Assembly (NCBI GenBank): GCA_914767715.1
Contig: OU612069.1
Span: 25,419,387-25,483,386 of the forward strand
Source: Membranipora membranacea
Lineage: Eukaryota; Bryozoa; Gymnolaemata; Cheilostomatida; Membraniporidae
Reading direction: 5' to 3'
DNA: 64,000 nt
Translations under genes and position numbers: made by a program
In this document: in pieces, positions 23,260-34,451 of the stretch
How positions within the stretch are numbered: the stretch's first letter is position 1
Layout: each line of letters opens with the position of its first letter
The notes under the pieces: model-generated
Databases searched by the model: none
What the model was told of the DNA's origin: nothing
The model's input: the letters and a program-made list of their open reading frames with translations, nothing else

Positions 23260-24545
23260 TTGGAGCTGTCTTGTCTCGTGTTGAACTAACCCCATTAAGT
23301 TAGCAGGAAGTCAAAGCTAGATGGCTCTTTCTCTTGAAGACTGTAAGGCTAGCAGATCGAGGTGACGGAAGCTTCCATCTTTTTTTTTCAAGGGTTGTTG
23401 ATTTATTACCTTTCAGTTTCAACAGCTAGAGCCCATGCTTCGCCAAACGGGTATCTTGACGGTACGAATCTCTCTTCTAAGACATCTAGAAATTAAAAGT
23501 GATGTGATTATAAAGAGGTAAAATCTTTCGATACTTTGTATGAATAAGTCAGGCTGTTTTCTTGGTACTTAGGTCTCCGTTGGCAGAAATTTGAGTTCCA
23601 AGACGGTAGCTCATAATTTTAAGATTATCTACCGTTGGTTGATTTCCACGCATCAAAATCAAGTTTCGATCAAGTTTGCCTGAATTTTGGTTTGCTCCCC
23701 TCCTATGGCCATGCGGCAGGCTACATGTCGGCAGTGAGACCAGCAGTGGGGAAGCAACTCCAAATGCAGCGGAGTGGATCAAACATGGTCGAGGTCATGA
23801 CTATTAGAGTTTTTGTGGATTGAATCGCTCTGTTTTATGATAAGTACGGAATGTGATGATAGATGAAAATTGCTAATATACGACTGGAAATTTCTTGAAA
23901 TGTTATCTCACCCGTAGTTCAGAACTAGCTATCTTCATCATCAACCAAACCCCGATTCATATGTTTTCCCAACAAAGAGCAGCAGCACTTGAGTTTTTAG
24001 AACAATAATGAAGCCCGAGATAGCTGCAGTAGATGGTGGAGACAGGATACATTGTATGCCATATGTGCGGTGTATCTCCATATCAGATAGTGATGTACTG
24101 AACCTGGTTGTCATTGATTTCTGTGGGTTCGGTGGCTTCTGCTGTCTCTGTAACCATTAGAGGTGAGGTAGAAGAATATACAAAGTAAAAATGTTAGCTA
24201 GTTTTTAAGATAGCTGTTTCAAAACATGCGCCAAACGGCTAACTTTTCCTCCTCAAATACCTCACTCATCTAGGGTATCAAGGTTCAGTTTACTTCAGTA
24301 ATAGGAAACTTCATAAACTTTTATCAAACAATCACTTTTACTCAATATACATGGAAACAAACCAGTTCACAGGAAATGGGTTTATAACCGATCTGAACCA
24401 GATCCAGTGCTGGAAGTTGTTAGAGCACAAATCTTACCTTGGGTTCGTTGATAAATTGCCTGCTGAGTTCTAACTGTCAGTCACATAATTTGCTTGGCTC
24501 TCCTTCCTGAATTTTCTCAGGTCTGTAAGTAAATGTATACAGATC
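23260..24545. repeat. ~1-kb tandem duplication, unit 1 (with MITE family A copy 3)
   Basis: Shares ordered blocks with 24550-25495: GAGCTGTCTT near the start, CCGTTGGCAGAAA, a family-A MITE at 23658-23793, AGATAGCTGTTTCAAA and CAGGTCTGTAA near the end. On the minus strand both units hold a splice-flanked block (ACAG before ACCTG, CCCAAG before GTAAAA or GTAAGA). Its frames are interrupted by stops, so it may be a decayed exon. Confidence 0.6.
23658..23793. mobile_element. Palindromic MITE, family A, copy 3
   Basis: Right arm GGATCAAACATGGTC with GAAGCAACTCCAAATGCAG; the left arm (ATCAAGTTTGCCTG, TTTGCTCCCC) is diverged. It lies inside the ~1-kb tandem duplication and is shared with copy 4, so it was there before the duplication. 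Confidence 0.65.
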
Positions 24546-24549
24546 AGAT

Positions 24550-25495
24550 GAAGTGTTGAGCTGTCTTTTCTTGTGTTCAATTAACCTCATTAAAATAGCT
24601 TTTGACACTTAGTATTATTGATTCAGGATGTTTTCCTGGTAACTTGGTGTCCGTTGGCAGAAACTTGACAGTTTCAATATGGTAATTCAATCTTTAAAGA
24701 TAGCAACATCAACGGCAGAATTCAATTTTGGTTTGCCTCCTATTCGGTTTGCTTCTCTTCAACTGGTCAGGCTGCATGCTATTTGCCTACAGCATTGCCA
24801 GCAGAGGGGAGCAACTCCAGATGCAGGCGAATGGATCAAACTTAGTCTAGGTGTCGCCTACCAGATTTTTGGTGGATTGAGTTTTTTTTCATGACATTGG
24901 AAAGAGCGCACTGTGATGACAACTACATTTACTAAGGACTTCTTGAATTTATTTTCTCACCTGCAAGTATTTCAGAACTAGCTGTAGTAGATAGTGATGC
25001 AGTGTACACAGATAGTGTATTTTATATCCTTCCTCCCTTCTGTCTCTGTAACCATTATCAAAGTAACCCTGGAGGCAAAAATATAAGCCACAGTTACGTT
25101 TATCTTTTCTAGGCTTATTTTATGTTAGCTAGCAAATAAATTTGGTAAGAGTCTATATAAAATATATAGGGTGAGTAAATGTTAGCTAGCTTTAAAGGTA
25201 GCTACTTCAAACTTGCTAGCGAGGTTCAGTTTTTTACAGTTATAGCAAATTTCATAGATTTAATTCCGACAATAACTATTGCGCAATAAACACAGTAAAA
25301 AACCTTCTTACATAAAAAAGGTTTATAACAGATCTGAACATGAAATCTGATGTTGACAGAGTACTTATTTTACCTTGGGTTTGATGATGATATTACGTGC
25401 AGATATAAAGTGCCTGCCGAGGTCAATCACTTGATGTGCCTATAGTTGGCTCTCCTCTCTGAGATTCCCAGGTCTGTAATACATATGACTCCATA
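24550..25495. repeat. ~1-kb tandem duplication, unit 2 (with MITE family A copy 4)
   Basis: Second unit, diverged from 23260-24545 and containing the family-A MITE copy at 24718-24851 in the same position. Repeated landmarks include TTGGTGTCCGTTGGCAGAAA and CCAGGTCTGTAATACATATG. No open reading frame is preserved. Confidence 0.6.
24718..24851. mobile_element. Palindromic MITE, family A, copy 4
   Basis: Right arm GGATCAAACTTAGTCTAG preceded by GGAGCAACTCCAGATGCAGG. The left arm is eroded (TTTGCTTCTC). Confidence 0.65.
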
Positions 25496-26042
25496 GATTG
25501 TCATTGTACATCTGAGCTTGACATAGAGAGATGACTGCTACCGTCCACTTCAACCTTCAAAACATCAACAAGTGTCCGGCATTCATCTCCTGATACAAGT
25601 GTATACGAGGTTTATAAGTGGATATATGTTCTAATTCTACTACACCCAGAGTTCATCCATACATTTAAATGAGTTTGGATTTCAAGACCAGGAGAAGAAA
25701 ACTTGCAATAAATGTATTTGGTTTCAAAGAGAGGTATTATTATTTCTTATCATAATATATTTATCTTTGTTATTCTCCTGCTTGTTACCAGTATGAAAAA
25801 GAATACCACAGCGAGACTCAGTTATCATGTCTTACCTTGTTATTCTCCGAGTTTGTGTTTGATATAATTAGACAATTAACAAGTCCTTTCGCTATGTACC
25901 AGTAGGAAATATGTACAGCTGTTGCCAGTCATCTAGCTGCTTTCAGCACACCGAAAGCTTGCAGCGCAACATATCTAATATCTGTAAATATTTAATAAAA
26001 AAAATTAAAATGATACAGCTGATGGCAAAACTATTATTCCAT

Positions 26043-26143
26043 GGATCAAGTTTGACCCGAATTCATTGCATTCAGAATTTTTCCCCTTTCTAGCAGTTGG
26101 GAAGCAATTCCAAAAGCAGGCAAACTGGATCAAACCTGATATA
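26043..26143. mobile_element. Palindromic MITE, family A, copy 5
   Basis: GGATCAAGTTTGACC at the left and AACTGGATCAAACCTGAT at the right, with GAAGCAATTCCAAAAGCAGG internally. The organisation matches the other copies. Confidence 0.7.
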
Positions 26144-27399
26144 CCTAACTATAGAAACATTGGATATTCTGATCTGTGTCATCTCACTATATGTAGGGTT
26201 GCGGACAAAATATTTTATATTTGCATGACAGTTTATGTTTATGCCAAGCACAGAAATCTAGGTTCCGTAAAAACTCATCATTCTTGGAAATCTCTTGTAA
26301 AATTGATGGAGCTGTGTTTGTAGGTGGCACCATAAGAATTATTCACAAACAGGTGTAAGATGTCTAACTTCAGTCTTACCAGAGTTACAGTCCAGCCATT
26401 AGTTGCTGCTCTGTTTAGGTCACACTGTTTAATATAAGTTGAGAGTCGTTCAATCTAGGTCAAGCTAAAGGTACTAACTATCGCGCTGCTGTTGGCATTA
26501 TATATCTATAATAGAAAGAATCAGTAGAATAATCATTTAACAGCAGAACTAGAAATGGAAACGGCAAACTACAAACAAGTACGGGTGAGTTCATGTCTAA
26601 AGGCTCGAACAGCCGGAGGCGGGTGCCCTAACAACTAGTTAACTACAAACTTTTAGGGGTCTAAAATGGTCAAATCAATAATTTGATAACCTGGCCATAT
26701 GCAGGATGTGCTCCTGTTTAAAACATTGATATCTTACATGCACTGATCAATAAGAGGGTTATATAACACTCCAGAGAACAGATCAAGGAGTGGAGTATTG
26801 ATATGATATGATGGTATCATCCCCAAGGTGCAGCATAAGTTTAGTTAAAACATCATAAGTTTGACGTCATCTGCCCTTCCAAGTTTACACAGAGTTATGT
26901 GGAGGCAGCTAACTGAATCATTCTAAAAAAGAAGTTTCGAACATGTTTATGACAGTCTACAAACAGTTTAGCATATCAGAGAAAATAACAATAATCGTAT
27001 CTCCTTTGCATTATCAAAAGAATGAATGAGATGTTTGGTTGAACTGCTCTTGTTTTGTTTCTATAAGTTAAGGATTACCACAACAGGCAGCTGTGAATTT
27101 AACGTGGAAACAAAACTAGAGCGCTACATTAGTATATAAGAGGCCTGATATATACAGCTGCACTATGATGACTAGAAAAACAAAATACCATAAAAGTGTT
27201 AATTTGAGGAAAAATTCATCTACCGATTGTTCACAATCAGTGTTTAGTAAGGCCAGTTTATGAATTCTAACAACGTTTTTATTTTTTTACAACGTTACAA
27301 TTCATTTGTTGGAGTTGAATTATCCTGAGAACATAACATAATTATAAACCTGGCACAATTGCATCTTTTCAGGTCTTACCCCAAGTTATTGAGAAGAGA

Positions 27400-27654
27400 A
27401 CACAACTCTTACCTTGTCATAATTGCAGCTATCTTTGTGCAGGGAGTTTGGGATCCCAAACTCCCTGCTTTGTGTTATCAATAATGAACCTATTTATGAC
27501 AGACTGGTTCTCTGTGGTAGCAATATGAGGTGGTTATTCAGGCTATCTCTCCTATCTGCTCGATGGCCTTTGAAACTTTGTAGGTACTTGTTTGTTCATA
27601 GCTTTTAATATAAGCGTCAGCGTCAGCGTTTTTACAGACTGGATCAACCTTAAA
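27400..27654 (-). pseudogene. Ig-like exon relic, unit with palindrome insertion
   Basis: The flanking splice-type blocks match the exon at 28524-28698 and the body is alignable in places (TATGAACAAACAAGTACC..., AAGTTTCAAAGGCCATCGAGC). No frame stays open from acceptor to donor. It is further disrupted by a 28-bp palindrome at 27440-27467. It is most likely non-functional. Confidence 0.55.
27440..27467. mobile_element. 28-bp perfect palindrome with 7-bp target duplication
   Basis: CAGGGAGTTTGGGA is followed directly by its exact complement TCCCAAACTCCCTG. It is flanked by CTTTGTG on both sides (27433-27439 and 27468-27474). The paralogous exon copies at 28524 and 34250 lack this insert, so it is a recent insertion. 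It looks like two transposon termini with nothing between them; CAGGG ends are typical of hAT elements. Confidence 0.7.
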
Positions 27655-28523
27655 CATAGACAAGGGTAATAACAACATTCATCATAATATATCAATGTGT
27701 GTTGACCTCATAAACCTATGTTCAGTTCATTGACGCATAAGAAAACAAAATTAGAGAATTTTACATGTTTTATGAGTTTTTGTGCACTTTTCACCGAATT
27801 TGTCAGCTGGCTAAACTGATATCATAAACTGGTACCAAAACTAAAACTTGCAGCATAGATTTTCTTTTGCTACGCTTACTAATAAAAAATTGTAGCTGTA
27901 TATTGCGTCAAGATGTTCTTGTATTTTAAGACATGGACATCTTACCTGCACAGACTAGATTGATATATAAATCTACTGAGGACAGATCGATGAGTCGAGT
28001 GATGGTATGATGGTCTCATCAACATGGTGCATCAGTTTAGTTGAAAGATCACAAATCTAGCACCTTCTGTCATGTCCTTTCAAATTTTCCCAGTATATCA
28101 CATCCCAATATCCCCATGTGGACAACAGATCTAACTGTTCTCAATCATCCTACAAAAGTGTATTAGAACGAGATTGGGATAATCATCAAACAGTTTAACA
28201 TCTCAGTGCAAATAGCATATCTCATTTCCATTTTCTAAAAATTGAGTGAAGCTGTTTGGTTGGTGTGGTATATTTTGTTTATAAAACTAGAGATTAACAC
28301 ATCAATTTTGTGTGGAACCCAACCTTGAGAATCTAAGCTTCCTCAGTATTCAAGATTGCTTATATATACAGGGGTACTATGTAGACCAGAGAGGTATTGA
28401 ATGAGGTAAACGTTTCTGTTACATCCTCAAATCAAAATACCTTAAAGGTTCAAATGTCGGGCCAGGCTATCTACCAGCTGTTTATAATCAGCGTTTAGTA
28501 AGAGAAGAGAACACAACTCTCAC

Positions 28524-28698
28524 CTTGTCAAACCAGAAGCTCTCTTTGTTATATCGATATTTATATGTCTTAGAGCATGTCAATGACAGACTGGTTCCCT
28601 TTGGTAGGACTGTGAGGTGGTTGTTCTTGCTATTTTGCCTAATCTGTGCGATGGCCTTGACACATGGCTTGTAATATAACTCTATGGACTGGATCAAC
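28524..28698 (-). CDS. Ig-like half-domain exon (only open copy of the array)
   Basis: Bounded by an acceptor TTTTTTTAG (minus strand) and a donor AAG/GTGAGAG, this 175-bp exon is open throughout: one leading base completing a codon, then 58 codons. Its C-terminal half reads VLPKGTSLSLTC followed by a W 14 residues after the Cys. This is the strand-B Cys to strand-C Trp spacing of Ig domains, with an intron inside the domain. Upstream and downstream partner exons were not found, so the exon may belong to a decayed gene. The related copies in the array (27.4, 32.1, 33.2, 34.3 kb) are interrupted. It could still be a pseudo-exon that happens to be open. Confidence 0.42.
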
Positions 28699-28868
28699 CT
28701 AAAAAAATTGAATATCCATCATGAAAATCTGAGGTCATGAACCAATATCCACTCATGATGGGATCTCTCAACATGAAGAGGCAAAAAAGTTGAATAATGG
28801 TACACGTTTTATGAGTTTTTCCTACCTAAAAGAAAACTGGCAGCTAACCTTGAACATTGTACATAAAT

Positions 28869-28953
28869 TAGATCAAATTTGATCAAAGTTGTATAGTTTG
28901 GTTCACTACTATCCAGTCCTGTGGCAGGCAAATTGGATCACAATTGATCTAGA
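28869..28953. mobile_element. Palindromic MITE, family A, copy 6 (shortened)
   Basis: TTAGATCAAATTTGATC at the left and AATTGGATCACAATTGATCTAG at the right. The GAGTTGCTCC blocks are mostly lost (GGTTCACTACT). It is the smallest and most eroded copy. Confidence 0.6.
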
Positions 28954-29374
28954 CGTGCATCATCTAGCAGTGTTGTTAGGTATTCCACTGACACTCAAAT
29001 CAAACTGTAGAGTTAGGAGACATTATGGTCTTTGGAAGGTGTGATGATCAACTCACTGTATTTTGTGCTGCTTCTTCAACCTAGTCTGCGTAGTGATTGA
29101 TATGCCATATTCCCATGAATAGAACTTCTCGCTTCCTTCTTCTACTGTGTGTGCTGTCACTCATGTGTCACTGGTATAATTCTCTCGCTCTCGCAGCAGT
29201 CAATAAGAAGGGCAGATATTGCTGGTAGATTATAACAAACGATTTGAAGAATATCTGAAAATAAAGTGATCAATTAACGCACGCTTTTCATAATAATTGT
29301 ACCGGTGACAGCCTATGCAAAATGTGGCTAGACATGCAACTTCATTTACGATTTTGGGTGGATAGATTTGACAC

Positions 29375-30965
29375 TAGTGTCAGATGACATTTTCATATGT
29401 AATCATCATGAAGAACATCATGTTTTATAATTACCTTAGGGTGTAAGAGCAGCCATATTTTCTTCCGAATGTGCAACGATCACTTACACAACACGGTAAC
29501 GAAGTATCCTTATTCTCAAATGATTTATTATTAATAAGTGAACTGTACTGAGCTTGTGTCAACTAATTATGATTGATGGATCGTGAGTGCAAAATTCAAG
29601 GGTTAAACACATTTGTCATTTGTCAAATTGACACAATAAGCTGTCAATTAGTTATCTATTATTGTCTGTTATTGTTTTCAATAATCTTGAAAGGTTAGGA
29701 ATTAGAACCAAGGGTTCATCTCAGGTCACCAGACATCGGAACATTACCTTTAACCAAATGATACAAAACTAAACAAAACTCAAGGACTTTAAAGTTATAG
29801 ATATGAGATCCAGTTCTAGCAGTAGTGTGGTAAAGTATTCTTTAGAGAATTAAGCTTGCACACTGTACTGTGAAGACAGGAAATCACCATTAACCCATAC
29901 ACGACCTGTAAACAAACAAACAAAGTAAATCAAAATTAGTTTAAAACCAACTTTCACTTATAGGGTAAACTGAGACCAAACAGATACATACTTGGGCATT
30001 CAGGGCATGGTGACGGGTAGTTTTGGTTTCAAATTGAATTGGTTAGGCGCTTACTACAGGGTGATTGGAATATAGGACTAAGTAGAGTGAGTGATACACC
30101 GAATTAGTATTGAAATATAGCTAACCATTATTTCAAAGTCATGAGACATCTGGGCACTGTGACAACCTGACCAGAATTATGCAATTGGAAAACCTAACAG
30201 ATTGCACCATAGAAATAGGTGCACATGACAACATATCTTTGAATTATTACATGGCAACAAGAAACCTGGGCACATGTAACAACATGGAAAAAAGGTGCAC
30301 TTGACGCTATAAATTATCTTAAAATAGCAAAAACAAAACCAGGGAAGGTCAAGAAAAGGACAAAATAACGATGTTTTGACAGCTAGATAAATCAAAACTG
30401 ACAAAACACCCAAATCAAAAGAGATTAATGATGGAATTAAGGCAAAAACCAATAACAAGGTTAACACCTTTAGCCTGTAAATGCAAGCATTGCACAATTA
30501 CAGGACCGCAAACCAGCACTATAAAAGCCTGATGAACACTTGTAAAAATCAGTCAGCGCCAGGAGGCAGGTTCACGACATATAAGAGTATACATATAATC
30601 AGAGAATTATCTGATTCAGTCAGCGCTAAGAGGCGGGTTCACGACGTACAGCATTACACTTTAATCAGATAACTATCTGATTTAGTCAGCCCAAGGAGGC
30701 ATATTCACAGCGAGGAAAATTGTCTAAAATCATTTAGACACATTCAGCCAGCAGAGCTTTGATATACACAAAGGTACAGATACCGCTATTCTACAAGCGA
30801 GGAAAATTGTCTAAAATCATTTGAGAATAAGGATACTTCAATACCGTGTTGTGTAAGTGATCGTTGCACATTCGGAAGAAAATATGGCTGGTCTTATACC
30901 CTAAGGTATTTATAAAACATGATGTTCTTTATGATGATTACATAAGAAAATGTCATCTGACACTA
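29375..30965. mobile_element. 1.6-kb element with ~150-bp terminal inverted repeats
   Basis: 29375-29524 (TAGTGTCAGATGAC...) is the complement of 30817-30965 with few differences. The arms include TTCTTCCGAATGTGCAACGA and TAAGTGATCGTTGCACAT. The interior has no frame longer than 106 codons and no transposase motif. It carries a three-copy 66-67-bp tandem repeat next to the right arm. It interrupts the Ig-exon array. The superfamily is not assigned, because no clear target duplication was seen at these borders. Confidence 0.75.
30551..30712 (+). repeat. Subterminal 66-67-bp tandem repeat, three units
   Basis: Units start AGTCAGC at 30551, 30618 and 30684, each followed by AGGAGGC or GAGGCGGG and TTCAC. 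The first two end in a small hairpin (AATCAGAGAATTATCTGATT, AATCAGATAACTATCTGATT). A second direct repeat, CGAGGAAAATTGTCTAAAAT, occurs at 30711 and 30798. Repeated subterminal hairpins resemble transposase-binding regions, which is an inference. Confidence 0.75.
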
Positions 30966-32076
30966 TTTTCTTGTTGAGTTTTTCAGGCTGATCGCAATGG
31001 TAATATTGTACCTTACTCAAAGTTGCACAATAGGCGGCTAATTGCCAAATACGCTGCCGGCAAAAGAGAAAGTTATAAAAAAATGATGATAAAGGTTTCG
31101 AAACATCAAAAATCTGAAAGAGTATGTCATAATTAGTGGATGTACAAGTTTACATGGGACTGCTATCATAAATAGCCGAGATGTGGCCAACAACGGTGGC
31201 AATACCTCCTTACATCACCTGTGTAGTATATAACTATATAGACAGAATCACCCTAAATCATAGCCAAGGGTAACAAAATCATTCATCCTAATATATCAAG
31301 GTGTGTTGAGCTCATAAACCAATTTGTCCACGCCCTTGTCGTATGAGAAAATAAAATTTAAGAATTGAACATAGTTTATGAGATTTGCGCACTTTGTCAG
31401 CTGGCTAAACGGACAGCATAAACGGGCACCTTAGATATTATTTTGCTTCGCTTACTAATAGAAAGCCGTAGCTTTACATTAATTTTATCAAGATCTTCTC
31501 CTATTTTAAAACATGGATGTCTTACCTGCACATATCAGAGTGTTAAATCAAACTGCAGAGAACAGAACGAGGAGCAATATTATAACCAAGGAACAATAGA
31601 TTAGGCTAAACATTGCAAATTAAGCGTCTTTTATCGCATCCCTTCAAGTTATCCCTGTATCTCATATGCCGATATTATTATGTGGAGGAGAGCTAACTGT
31701 TGCCAATCATCCTAAAAAAGTGTATCAGAACAAAGTTGGGATAATCTGCTAACATTAAGTATCTCATTTTCATTATCTAAAAATCAAGTGAAGCTATTTG
31801 GTCGAGATGCTCGATTTCTTATCCAAAATTAAGGATTACTGCAACAAGCAGCTGTGAGTTTAGCATGGAAACCGACCTTGGGAGTCATAGCTAATCAGTA
31901 TCTTAAGATTTTAGATATACAGTGGCACTATGAAGACCTGAGAAGTAACAAGATAATGAATTATGTGATTCTCTTAATTACATATTCAGAACAAATTACC
32001 ATACAAGTTTAAAATTTAGAACAAGCAAATTTTATCAATATTGTTCATGATCGATGTTTATTAAGAGAAGAGGCCA

Positions 32077-32280
32077 CAACTCTCACCTTATCATATCAGC
32101 AACTTGTAGGTTTTGAGGCGATCCTTGACCCTGTGTATGGAAGGGTGGACCTTCTTGATAGGACTACTTCATCTTATCTACTCGATGGCTTTTGAAACTT
32201 CAAAGGTATTGGTCAGTACATGGCTTTTATTGTAACTCAATCATCATTGTTATTGACTGGATCTACCAAAAGACACAGCC
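32077..32280 (-). pseudogene. Ig-like exon relic
   Basis: Bounded by the array's acceptor-side block (CTGGATCTACCAAAAG, diverged) and donor-side block (CACAACTCTCACCTTATCA). Internal similarity to the 28.5-kb exon is low and frames are interrupted. It is interpreted as a decayed copy. Confidence 0.45.
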
Positions 32281-33151
32281 AATGGTAAAACTGAGATTCA
32301 TTCTAAAACATACAGGACTGTTTAGATCCCAAACCAATGTCCACTTATTTTTGGCTATCTTGACACAAGAGAAAATAGAGTTGGAAAATTGTATGTGTTT
32401 TATGTTTGGTTGCACACTATTCACCAAACTTCTCATATCTAAAATAAAACTGGGAGCAAAAACTGGGAGCGTAGCAACTTTTTTTGATAAAGCTTTTTCA
32501 ATGTCAAAATTATAACGAGCAAGCTCTTGCCTACAGCTTGCAAAATCGCTTAAAAATATATAATTGTGGCTGTATATTGGATCAAGTTTATTGAGGGTAG
32601 AGGGAAAGCACTTCCCGTTGGGGCAAATTGAATCTCGCTTGATTCAGGCGTTCACCGCCTAGCATCAAGGGAATTGAATTCTTGCAGCGTTATTGGGCAT
32701 TTACTTATACGACACACCAACAGCAGTGTTAGGAGACATTATGGTCTTTGGAAGGTGATGTGATCAACTCACCTTTTTATAGGGGTTGTGCTCCAAGTGT
32801 CACTGATTTTCAGTAGCCGTTTTCACTCTTAATTCAAAAACTCACCTGAAAATAAAAAGGTGTAAACTTAAGCTCCCTACTGATTATCGTTGTACCAGTG
32901 ATTATTATCACGAGCATGCAAAATACTTCTAGTGATTAAATCTATCCCATCCTGATTGTTCGGTTTAAAACATTAGATCTCGAAACCAGCCATTTTAGTC
33001 AATTGGGTAAAAAATTGCAGTACAATATTTATAATTCACCCCCCCCCCCCCCATCAAAAGAATATTCCAATGATTCATCATGATAAATGGTTACGTTACT
33101 TTTATAACTAGCCAAATTCCAGATCGACTCCTATCTTAAAACTTTGAGACC

Positions 33152-33366
33152 ACAACTCTCACCTTGTCATATCAGCAGCTCTATTTGTGTTCTTGCTGTT
33201 AAAGGTTACGATGAAGTTTGAGTAACATACTGGTTCTCTTTGATAAGATTGTGGTGGTTACACTGGCTAGGTTGCCTTATCTGCACGATTGCCTTTGATA
33301 CTTCGAGTATACTAGTTGTTTCATAGCTTATAACTCTTTCATCATTGTTTGACACTGGATCAACCT
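33152..33366 (-). pseudogene. Ig-like exon relic
   Basis: It has a good acceptor (TTTTAG before GTTGATCCAGTG) and donor (GACAAG before GTGAGAG) and opens as VDPVSNNDERV. The frame then ends in a stop inside the region equivalent to strand B, and the end-of-exon residues AADMT appear only in another frame. At least one frameshift is present. Confidence 0.5.
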
Positions 33367-34245
33367 AAAACATAGCCAAGGGTAAAAGTATCATTCATCA
33401 TAAAATGTTGGTCTGCTGAGCTCTTAATTTGGAATCTCTTGACACAAGCGGATATAAAGTTGATGAACTATATCAGTATTCACACAGTTTTTTACCAAAT
33501 GTGTCAGCTGTCACAAGTGAGCTATCACTCCTAGTGTCACAGAAATAATGCTGATACTGTTGCAGTTATCTCCGAGAAAGTTCAGATATTTTCTTGTTAA
33601 TTTTAACCATCAATTTAAAAGCTTATCTGAGAATAGAACGGAAAGACTCAAGCTTGCTGTTCATTGCTGTACCTGTACTTATTATTGTTAGCATGCAGAA
33701 TACTGCTATTGAATAAATCCACACCTCACTATTTGAAATTTTTTCTTTAGTTGTTGTTTAACTATAAACTTTATATATGCCGGATCTGAGTCTATTTTAA
33801 AGCATTGATGTATTACCTGCACAGAGTTATATAAAACCAGATCAAACAGATAGAAGAGTTGAGTGCTGATATGACATGCCGAAAATAACACAAATTCAGC
33901 GGCTTCTGTCCATCCCTCAAATTGTCACAGTATCTCATTTCCAGATATTCTTATGCAGCTAACCTCACTCAATAAGCCTAGAAAATTGAATTTAAAAGAG
34001 GTTACAATGAATACAAGAGATGAATTGAGAGATCAACTTTAGTGATTACTTTTAGCTGCATCCTCAGATCAACATACCATAGCATTTTCAAAATTAGATC
34101 AAGCTTATTCATCGATTGTTGATAATCAGCGCTTGGGGCAAGTTAATGAATTTAGATGTCGTCTTGATTATTTAAACATCTGGATCAACTGCAACTATTT
34201 ATTTTTTACAGTTCAGACCCCCCTCCAAGTTGTTGAGAAGAGAAC

Positions 34246-34451
34246 ACAACTCTCACCTTGTCATATCAGCAGCTCTCCTTTTACTATCGATATCAATAGG
34301 ATTTGAACCGGTCTTTGAAGTTGTGAATGTCAGACTGATTTCTTAGATAGGACCGTCCTTATCTGCTTCATGGCCTTTGAAACTACTTGGTACTTGTTGG
34401 TTCTAGCGTGTCTCATATCTCCATCATCATTGTCAAGGACTGGATCAACCT
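34246..34451 (-). pseudogene. Ig-like exon relic
   Basis: It starts after TTTTAG as VDPVLDNDDGDMRHARTNKY and stays open for about 45 codons, then hits a stop. The later part is open in a different frame up to the AADMT/GTGAGA donor, so a single frameshift separates two otherwise coding halves. It is the second-best-preserved copy of the array. Confidence 0.5.

Noticed and set aside
30177-30497. 106-codon hydrophobic minus-strand frame
   Set aside because: Lies inside the 1.6-kb inverted-repeat element, is Phe/Leu/Cys-rich from an A-rich complementary strand, and matches no transposase.
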